DNA of 64,000 bases from Bugula neritina. Its lineage: Eukaryota > Bryozoa > Gymnolaemata > Cheilostomatida > Bugulidae. Every line of letters begins with the position of its first letter. The stretch's first letter is position 1. The stretch spans positions 806,001-870,000 of the forward strand of contig CAXIUT010000230.1 of the NCBI GenBank assembly GCA_964035545.1, read 5' to 3'. This document shows positions 54,411-64,000 of the stretch, piece by piece. A program made the translations under genes and the position numbers. A model generated the notes under the pieces. That model was not told the origin of the DNA. It saw only the letters and a program-made list of their open reading frames with translations, and did not search any database.

Positions 54411-55330
54411 TGCAACATATTGAAATATACTGTAACATACTGCAACATACTAAAATACACTGCAACACATTAAAATCTACTGCAACATACTGAAACATAC
54501 TGCAACATACTGAAATAAACTGTGACACACTGAAATACACTGCAACATACTGCAACATACTGCAACATACTGAATTACACTGGAACATTTTGATATACAC
54601 TGCAACACATTGAAATATACTGCAACACACTGAACCATATGGCAACATACCGAAATTTACTGCGACACACTGAAAAATACTGCAACATACGAATTATACT
54701 TCAAGTGGTGCAACATACTTAAATACAATATGACACACTGAAATACACTGCAACATACTGCAACATACTGCAACATACTGAAATATTGTGCGACACATTG
54801 AAATATACTGCAACATATTGAAATATACTGTAACATACTGCAACATACTAAAATACACTGCAACATACTGAAATACATTGCAACACATCAAAAAATACTG
54901 CGACATACTGAAACATACTGCAACATGCTGAAATATACTGCAACATACTGAAATACACTATAACATATTGAAATATACGGCAACATACTGAATTACACTC
55001 TAACATACTGAAATATGCTGTAGCATACTGAAATACACTGCAACACACTAAAGTATACTGTAATACACTGAAATGTAATGCAACATACTGAATTATACTG
55101 CAACATAGTACAACATACTGGAATACACTACAACATACTGCAACATACTGAAATACACTGGAACATATTGAAATACACTGCGACACATTGAAACATACTG
55201 CAACATACTGAAATATACTGTAAGATACTGCAACATACTGAAACAGACTGTGACATACTGAAATACACTGCAACATACTGCAAGATACCGCAACCTACTG
55301 AAATACACTGTAACATATTGAAATACACTG

Positions 55331-55920
55331 CATCATACTGCAACATACTGAATTACACTGGAACATATTGATTTACACTGTAACACATTGAAATATAATG
55401 CAACACACTGAAACATACGGCAATATACCGAAATATACTGCGACACCTTGAAAAATACTGCAACATACGAAATATACTGCAAGTGGTGCAACATACTGAA
55501 ATACAATGTGACACACTGGAATACACTGCAACATACTGCAACATACTGCAACATACTGAAATACACTGTAACATATTGAAATACACTGCATCATACTGCA
55601 ACATACTGAAAAACACTGGAACATATTGATATACACTGCAACTCATTGAAATATACTGCAACACACTGCAACATACGGCAGCATACCGAAATATACTGCG
55701 ACACCTTGAAAAATACTGCAACATACGAAATATACTGCAAGTGGTACAACATACTGAAATACACTGTGACATACTGAAATACACTGCAACATACTGCAAG
55801 ATATTGCAACGTACGGAAAGACAGTGTAATTTATTGAATTACACTGCATCATACTGCAACATACTGAGATACACTGGAACATATTGATTTACACTGCAAC
55901 ACATTGAAATATACTGCAAC
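55331..55920. repeat. 258-bp triplet with s3 cut short
   Basis: Units start at 55,331, 55,589 and 55,847. s2 here has the 9-bp AACATACGA monomer normally seen only in s1, so the s3 start is one base earlier than usual. s3 stops after about 74 bp and is replaced by a GAAACATACTGC run. AAGTGGTACAAC near 55,740 is a changed marker. Confidence 0.87.
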
Positions 55921-58900
55921 ATACTGAAACATACTGCAACATACTGAAATACATTGTGACACACTGAAATACACTGCAACATACTGCAACATACTAAAAT
56001 ACACTGCAACACATTAAAATATACTGCAACATACTGAAACATACTGCAACATACTGAAATACATTGTGACACACTGAAATACACTGCAACATACTGCAAC
56101 ATACTAAAATACACTGGAACATACTGCAACATACTGCAACATACTGAATTACACTGGAACATATTGATATGCACTGCAACACATTGAAATATACTGCAAC
56201 ACACTGAACCATATGGCAACATACCGAAATTTACTGCGACACACTGAAAAATACTGCAACATACGAATTATACTTCAAGTGGTGCAACATACTGAAATAC
56301 AATGTGACACACTGAAATACACTGCAACATGCTGCAACATACTGCAACATACTGAAATATTGTGCGACACATTGAAATATACTGCAACGTATTGAAATAT
56401 ACTGTAACATACCGCAACATACTAAAACACACTGCAACATACTGAAATACATTGCAACACATTAAAATCTATTGCGACATACTGAAACATACTGCAACAT
56501 GCTGAAATATACTGCAACATACTGAAATACACTATCACATATTGAAATATACTGCAAAATACTGAATTACACTCTAACATACTGAAATATGCTGTAGCAT
56601 ACTGAAATACACTGCAAACACTGAAGTATACTGTAATACACTGAAATGTAATGCAAAATACTGAAGTATACTGCAACATAGTGCAACATACTTAAATACA
56701 CTACAACATACTGCAACATACTGAAATACACTGGAACATTTTGAAAAACACTGCGACACATTGAAACATACTGCAACATACTGAAATAGACTGCAAGTGG
56801 TGCAACATACTGAAATACACTGTGACACACTGAAATACACTGCAACATACTGCAACAAACTGCAACATACTGAAATATTGTGCGACACATTAAAATATAC
56901 TGCAACATATTGAAATATACTGTAACATACTGCAACATACTAAAATACACTGCAACACATTAAAATCTACTGCAACATACTGAAACATACTGCAACATAC
57001 TGAAATACACTGTGACACACTGAAATACACTGCAACATACTGCAACATACTGCAACATACTGAATTACACTGGAACATATTGATATACACTGCAACACAT
57101 TGAAATATACTGCAACACATTGAACCATATGGCAACATACCGAAATTTACTGCGACACACTGAAAAATACTGCAACATACGAATTATACTTCAAGTGGTG
57201 CAACATACTGAAATACAATGTGACACACTGAAATACACTGCAACATACTGCAACATACTGCAACATACTGAAATATTGTGCGACACATTGAAATATACTG
57301 CAACATATTGTAATATACTGTAACATACTGCAACATACTAAAATACACTGCAGCATACTGAAATACATTGCAACACATTAAAGTATACTGCGACATACTG
57401 AAACATACTGCAACATGCTGAAATATACTGCAACATACTGAAATACACTATAACATATTGAAATATACTGCAACATACTGAATTACACTCTAACATACTG
57501 AAATATGCTGTAGCATACTGAAATACACTGCAACACACTGAAGTATACTGAAATACACTGCAACATACTGCAAGATACCGCAACCTACTGAAATACACTG
57601 TAAAATATTGAAATACACTGCATCATACTGCAACATACTGAATTACACTGGAACATATTGATATACACTGCAACACATTGAAATATAATGCAACACACTG
57701 AAACATACGGCAATATACCGAAATATACTGCGACACCTTGAAAAATACTGCAACATACGAAATATACTGCAAGTGGTGCAACATACTGAAATACAATGTG
57801 ACACACTGGAATACACTGCAACATACAGCAACATACTGCAACATACTGAAATACACTGTAACATATTGAAATACACTGCATCATACTGCAACATACTGAA
57901 AAACACTGGAACATATTGATATACACTGCAACTCATTGAAATATACTGCAACACACTGCAACATACGGCAGCATACCGAAATATACTGCGACACCTTGAA
58001 AAATACTGCAACATACGAAATATACTGCAAGTGGTGCAACATACTGAAATACACTGTGACATACTGAAATACACTGCAACATACTGCAAGATATTGCAAC
58101 GTACGGAAATACAGTGTAACTTATTGACTTACACTGCACCATACTCCAACATACTGAGATACACCGGAACATATTGATATACACTGCAACACATTGAAAT
58201 ATACTGCAACACACTGAACCATATGGCAACATACCGAAATTTACTGCGACACACCGAAAAATACTGCAACATACGAATTATACTTCAAGTGGTGCAACAT
58301 ACTGAAACACATTGTGACACACTGAAATACACTGCAACATACTGCAACATACTGCAACATACTGAAATACATTGCAACACATTAAAATAAACTGCAACAT
58401 ACTGAAACATACTGCAACATACTGAAATATACTGCAACACACTGAAACATACGGCAACATACCGAAATAAACTGCGACACGTTGAAAATTACTGCAACAT
58501 ACTGAAATATACTGCGACGCCTTAAAATATACTGCAACATACTGAAATAGACTGCAAGTGGTGCAACATAGTGAAATACACTGTGACACACTGAAATACA
58601 CTGCAACATACTGCAACATACTGCAACATACTGAAATATTGTGCGACACAATAAAATATACTGCAACATATTGAAATATACTGTAACATACTGCAACATA
58701 CTAAAATACACTGCAACACATTAAAATATACTGCAACATACTGAAACATACTGCAACATACTGAAATACACTGTGACACACTGAAATACACTGCAACATA
58801 CTGCAACCTACTGCAACATACTGAATTATTGTGCGACACATTGAAATATACTGCAACATATTGAAATATACCGTAACATACTGCAACATACTAAAATAGA

Positions 58901-59378
58901 CTGCAACATACTGAAATACATTGCAACACATTAAAATATACTGCGACATGCTGAAACATACTGCAACATGCTGAAATATACTGCAACATACTGAAATACA
59001 CTATAACATATTGAAATATGCTGCAACATACTGAATTACACTCTAACATACTGAAATATGCTGTAGCATACTGAAATACACTGCAACACACTGAAGTATA
59101 CTGTAATACACTGAAATGTGATGCAACATACTGAATTATACTGCAACATAGTGCAACATACTCAAATACACTACAACAAACTGCAACATACTGAAATACA
59201 CTGGAACATATTGAAATACACTGCGACACATTGAAACATACTGCAACATACTGAAATACACTGTGACACATTGAAATACACTGCAACATACTGCAACATA
59301 CTGCAACATACTGAAATACATTGCAACACATTAAAATATACTGCAACATACTGAAACATACTGCAACATACCGAAATA
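55921..59378. repeat. Right-sector array with one full triplet
   Basis: Composed of tract B-like runs, repeated s3-type NdeI blocks (CATATG near 56,210 and 57,126, the latter with ACATTGAACCATATGG), a full triplet at 57,621 and a tract B run to 59,378. 55,985-56,478 recurs at 63,507-64,000 with offset 7,522. A single-base loss near 56,617 (CTGCAAACACTGAAG) breaks the 10-bp register. Confidence 0.8.
57621..58394. repeat. 258-bp repeat triplet s1-s2-s3
   Basis: Units start at 57,621, 57,879 and 58,137; CATATG near 58,220. Like 55,331 and 60,778, its s2 contains AACATACGA. The s3 start is degenerate: CACCATACTCCAACATACTG in place of CATCATACTGCAACATACTG. Confidence 0.88.
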
Positions 59379-61367
59379 AACTGCGACACGTTGAAAATTA
59401 CTGCAACATACTGAAACATAAGGTAACACAATGAAGTATACTGCGACACATTAAAATATACTGCAACTTACTGAAATATACTGCAACATACTGCAACATA
59501 CTGCAACATACTGAAATACACTGTGACATACTGAAATACACTGCAACATACTGCAAGATACTGCAACGTACGGAAATACAGTGTAACTTATTGAATTACA
59601 CTGCATCATACTGCAACATACTGAGATACACTGGAACATATTGATATACACTGCAACACATTGAAATATACTGCAACACACTGAACCATATATCAACATA
59701 CCGAAATTTACTGCGACACACTGAAAAATACTGCAACATACGAATTATACTTCAAGTGGTGCAACATTCTGAAATACACTGTGACACACTGAAATACACT
59801 GCAACATACTGCAACATACTGCAACATACTGAAATATTGTGCGACACATTAAAATATACTGCAACATATTGAAATATACTGTAACATACTGCAACATACT
59901 AAAATACACTGCAACACATTAAAATCTACTGCAACATACTGAAACATACTGCAACATACTGAAATAAACTGTGACACACTGAAATACACTGCAACATACT
60001 GCAACATACTGCAACATACTGAATTACTGGAACATTTTGATATACACTGCAACACATTGAAATATACTGCAACACACTGAACCATATGGCAACATACCGA
60101 AATTTACTGCGACACACTGAAAAATACTGCAACATACGAATTATACTTCAAGTGGTGCAACATACTTAAATACAATATGACACACTGAAATACACTGCAA
60201 CATACTGCAACATACTGCAACATACTGAAATATTGTGCGACACATTGAAATATACTGCAACATATTGAAATATACTGTAACATACTGCAACATACTAAAA
60301 TACACTGCAACATACTGAAATACATTGCAACACATTAAAAAATACTGCGACATACTGAAACATACTGCAACATGCTGAAATATACTGCAACATACTGAAA
60401 TACACTATAACATATTGAAATATACGGCAACATACTGAATTACACTCTAACATACTGAAATATGCTGTAGCATACTGAAATACACTGCAACACACTGAAG
60501 TATACTGTAATACACTGAAATGTAATGCAACATACTAAATTATACTGCAACATAGTACAACATACTGGAATACACTACAACATACTGCAACATACTGAAA
60601 TACACTGGAACATATTGAAATACACTGCGACACATTGAAACATACTGCAACATACTGAAATATACTGTAAGATACTGCAACATACTGAAACAGACTGTGA
60701 CATACTGAAATACACTGCAACATACTGCAAGATACCGCAACCTACTGAAATACACTGTAACATATTGAAATACACTGCATCATACTGCAACATACTGAAT
60801 TACACTGGAACATATTGATTTACACTGTAACACATTGAAATATAATGCAACACACTGAAACATACGGCAATATACCGAAATATACTGCGACACCTTGAAA
60901 AATACTGCAACATACGAAATATACTGCAAGTGGTGCAACATACTGAAATACAAAGTGACACACTGGAATACACTGCAACATACTGCAACATACTGCAACA
61001 TACTGAAATACACTGTAACATATTGAAATACACTGCATCATACTGCAACATACTGAAAAACACTGGAACATATTGATATACACTGCAACTCATTGAAATA
61101 TACTGCAACACACTGCAACATACGGCAGCATACCGAAATATACTGCGACACCTTGAAAAATACTGCAACATACGAAATATACTGCAAGTGGTACAACATA
61201 CTGAAATACACTGTGACATACTGAAATACACTGCAACATACTGCAAGATATTGCAACGTACGGAAAGACAGTGTAATTTATTGAATTACACTGCATCATA
61301 CTGCAACATACTGAGATACACTGGAACATATTGATTTACACTGCAACACATTGAAATATACTGCAAC
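59379..61367. repeat. 5.45-kb repeat, right copy (2.0 kb)
   Basis: Counterpart of 53,930-55,920. The first s3 has lost its NdeI-type site (CCATATATCAAC near 59,688 against CCATATGGCAAC). At the right end this copy runs on into a complete s3, whereas the left copy is cut, so the left copy carries the deletion or junction. Confidence 0.87.
59604..59860. repeat. Isolated s3 unit with mutated CATATG
   Basis: CATCATACTG at 59,604. The diagnostic CCATATGGC is changed to CCATATATC. This is the right-hand copy of the s3 at 54,155. Confidence 0.82.
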
Positions 61368-61551
61368 ACACTGAACCATATGGCAACATACCGAAATTTA
61401 CTGCGACACACTAAAAAATACTGCAACATACGAATTATACTTCAAGTGGTGCAACATACTGAAATACATTGTGACACACTGAAATACACTGCAACATACT
61501 GCAACATACTGCAACATACTGAATTATTGTGCGACACATTGAAATATACTG
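60778..61551. repeat. 258-bp repeat triplet s1-s2-s3
   Basis: Units start at 60,778, 61,036 and 61,294; CATATG near 61,377. Shares GATTTACACTGTAACAC in s1 and the AACATACGA of s2 with the 55,331 block. s1 has TACAAAGTGACACACTGG near 60,950 where others read TACAATGTGACACACTGG. Confidence 0.9.
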
Positions 61552-64000
61552 AAACATATTGAAATATACCGTAACATACTGCAACATACTAAAATAGACT
61601 GCAACATACTGAAATACATTGCAACACATTAAAATATACTGCGACATACTGAAACATACTGCAACATATTGAAATATACTGCAACATACTGAATTACACT
61701 CTAACATACTGAAATATGCTGTAGCATACTGAAATAAACTGCAACACACTGAAGTATACTGTAATACACTTAAATGTGATGCAACATACTGAATTATACT
61801 GCAACATAGTGCAACATACTCAAATACACTACAACAAACTGCAACATACTGAAATACACTGGAACATATTGAAATACACTGCGACACATTGAAACATACT
61901 GCAACATACTGAAATACACTGTGACACATTGAAATACACTGCAACATACTGCAACATACTGCAACATACTGAAATACATTGCAACACATTAAAATATACT
62001 GCAACATACTGAAACATACTGCAACATACTGAAATACACTGCAACACACTGAAGTATACTGTAATACACTGAAATGTAATGCAACATACTGAATTATACT
62101 GCAAAATAGTGCAACATACTATAATACACTGTGACACACTGAAATACACTGAAACATAATGCAACATACTGCAACATACTGAAATACACTGTAACATATC
62201 GGAATACACTGCAACATACTGCAACATACTGCAACATACTGAAATACACCGTAACATATCGAAATACACTGCAACATACTGCAACATACTGAAATGCACC
62301 GGAACATAATGGAATACCCTGCAACACATTGAAATATACTGCAACAGGCTGAAATAGACTGCAAGTGCTGCAACATAGTGAAATACACTGTGACACACTG
62401 AAATACACTGCAACATACTGCAACATACTGCAACATACTGAAAAATTGTGCGACACAATAAAATATACTGCAACATATTGAAATATACTGTAACATACTG
62501 CAACATACTAAAATACATTGCAACGCATTAAAATATACTGCAACATACTGAAACATACTGCAACATACTGAAATACACTGTGACACACTGAAATACACTG
62601 CAACATACTGCAACAAACTGCAACATACTGAATTATTGTGCGACACATTGAAATACACTGCAACATATTGAAATATACTGTAACATACTGCAACATACTA
62701 AAATAGACTGCAACATACTGAAATATACTGCGACGCCTTAAAATATACTGCAACATACTGAAATAGACTGCAAGTGGTGCAACATACTGAAATACATTGC
62801 AACACATTAAAATATACTGCGACATACTGGAACATACTGCAACATGCTGAAATATACTGCAACATACTGAAATACACTATAACATATTGAAATATACTGC
62901 AACATACTGAATTACACTCTAACATACTGAAATATGCTGTAGCATACTGAAATACACTGCAACACACTGAAGTATACTGTAATACACTGAAATGTGATGC
63001 AACATACTGAATTATACTGCAACATAGTGCAACATACTCAAATACACTACAACAAACTGCAACATACTGAAATACACTGGAACATATTGAAATACACTGC
63101 GACACATTGAAACATACTGCAACATACTGAAATACACTGTGACACATTGAAATACACTGCAACATACTGCAACATACTGCAACATACTGAAATACATTGC
63201 AACACATTAAAATATACTGCAACATACTGAAACATACTGCAACATACTGAAATATACTGCAACACACTGAAACATACGGCAACATACCGAAATAAACTGC
63301 GACACGTTGAAAATTACTGCAACATACTGAAATATACTGCGACGCCTTAAAATATACTGCAACATACTGAAATAGACTGCAAGTGGTGCAACATAGTGAA
63401 ATACACTGTGACACACTGAAATACACTGCAACATACTGCAACATACTGAAATATTGTGCGACACAATAAAATATACTGCAACATATTGAAATATACTGTA
63501 ACATACTGCAACATACTAAAATACACTGCAACACATTAAAATATACTGCAACATACTGAAACATACTGCAACATACTGAAATACACTGTGACACACTGAA
63601 ATACACTGCAACATACTGCAACATACTAAAATACACTGGAACATACTGCAACATACTGCAACATACTGAATTACACTGGAACATATTGATATGCACTGCA
63701 ACACATTGAAATATACTGCAACACACTGAACCATATGGCAACATACCGAAATTTACTGCGACACACTGAAAAATACTGCAACATACGAATTATACTTCAA
63801 GTGGTGCAACATACTGAAATACAATGTGACACACTGAAATACACTGCAACATGCTGCAACATACTGCAACATACTGAAATATTGTGCGACACATTGAAAT
63901 ATACTGCAACGTATTGAAATATACTGTAACATACCGCAACATACTAAAACACACTGCAACATACTGAAATACATTGCAACACATTAAAATCTATTGCGAC
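61552..64000. repeat. Right-end tract B array
   Basis: Tract B-type runs resembling 2,030-3,040 and the module A start without its usual markers, with AAGTGGTGC near 62,774 and 63,381 and a CATATG near 63,732. AAGTGCTGC near 62,363 is a marker variant. The last about 490 bp match 55,985-56,478. The array continues past the window edge. Confidence 0.82.

Larger units (their letters stand above)
53930..55920. repeat. 5.45-kb repeat, left copy (2.0 kb)
   Basis: Matches 59,379-61,367 at offset 5,449, changing to 5,447 after a 2-bp loss in the right copy (GAATTACTGG near 60,022 against GAATTACACTGG near 54,573). In order: an isolated s3, a second CCATATGGC at about 54,641, a tract B-like run and a triplet at 55,331. 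The match ends at 55,920, inside s3. Confidence 0.87.
1..64000. repeat. 10-bp minisatellite/satellite array filling the window
   Basis: The whole window is a head-to-tail array of 10-bp monomers with no unique DNA and no inversion. Two monomer types dominate: X, CTGCAACATA, and Y, CTGAAATACA or CTGAAATATA. The 10-bp register holds for hundreds of bases and shifts only at occasional 9-bp units such as AAGTGGTGC and AACATACGA. The plus strand is A- and C-rich and G-poor in every part. Neither edge of the array is in the window. Arrays of this length and hierarchy are known from eukaryotic centromeric and heterochromatic satellites. That location is inferred, and the species cannot be read from this sequence. 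Confidence 0.97.

Noticed and set aside
1-64000. CRISPR array
   Set aside because: Repeats are contiguous with no unique spacers, the unit is 10 bp, and no cas-like frame is present.
1-64000. Telomeric or subtelomeric repeat
   Set aside because: I saw no TTAGGG, TTTAGGG, TTAGG or similar G-rich runs; the monomer has only one G on the plus strand.
1-64000. CENP-B box
   Set aside because: No match to the TTCG...A..CGGG core was found by eye. Absence does not exclude a centromere.
1-64000. Transposon, insertion sequence, retroelement or viral integration
   Set aside because: No terminal inverted repeats, target-site duplications, reverse transcriptase, integrase or transposase frame, and no stretch free of the 10-bp repeat.
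1-64000. tRNA, rRNA or structured ncRNA genes
   Set aside because: No cloverleaf, A/B box pair or rRNA core sequence seen. The A/C-rich strand has little capacity for stem formation.
1-64000. Species assignment from the repeat
   Set aside because: I cannot tie this monomer to a named organism from the sequence alone; similar 10-bp repeats could occur in unrelated eukaryotes.

Overview
All 64 kb of this window is one uninterrupted satellite array. I see no gene, RNA gene, mobile element or unique-sequence island. From first to last base it is a head-to-tail string of 10-bp monomers of the form CTGCAACATA or CTGAAATACA, in one orientation throughout. The plus strand is about 70% A+C by consensus and roughly 35% G+C. 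Such an array suggests a eukaryotic nuclear genome (centromeric, pericentromeric or other heterochromatic satellite). Nothing here identifies the species.

The array has at least four levels. (1) 10-bp monomers of two linked sequence types, called X (CTGCAACATA) and Y (CTGAAATACA or CTGAAATATA), mostly alternating as a 20-bp dimer but with runs of two or three X. (2) A mid-level repeat of 258-259 bp, about 26 monomers, each starting at a CATCATACTG variant and carrying a 9-bp defective monomer, AAGTGGTGC, about 150 bp in. Three such units in fixed order (s1, s2, s3) form a roughly 775-bp triplet that occurs about 18 times; five partial triplets, one fused triplet and five isolated s3 units are also present. 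(3) Kilobase modules, notably a 2.3-kb module A at 1, 5,179, 13,922 and 20,185, with truncated or deleted copies near 31,906, 36,055, 40,117 and 42,621. (4) Larger duplications in tandem or at a distance, with offsets of 1,135, 1,986, about 2,790, about 2,983, 4,149-4,319, about 4,754-4,794, about 5,447, and a 7.3-kb block repeated about 15.0 kb away.

Layout: 1-8.4 kb holds module A twice with a spacer and a 1,135-bp tandem; 7.2-12.5 kb is a 2.79-kb tandem pair; 13.4-23.4 kb repeats much of the first 8.4 kb; 22.4-27.7 kb is a 2.98-kb tandem pair; 28.2-31.8 kb is a 1,986-bp pair nested in a 4.15-4.32-kb pair that runs to about 38.8 kb; 38.7-45 kb is a mosaic with clear deletion junctions; 45-53.3 kb is a 4.75-4.79-kb tandem pair; 53.9-64 kb is a distinct sector with a 5.45-kb repeat that lacks module A markers.

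The many long minus-strand open frames are a by-product of the repeat. A 10-bp period is read in 30-bp cycles, so all three minus frames give the same stop-free decapeptide, while TGA in the Y monomer closes plus-strand frames. I annotate no CDS. All alignments and copy comparisons were made by eye on the sequence, so kb-scale block edges are approximate to a few tens of bases.
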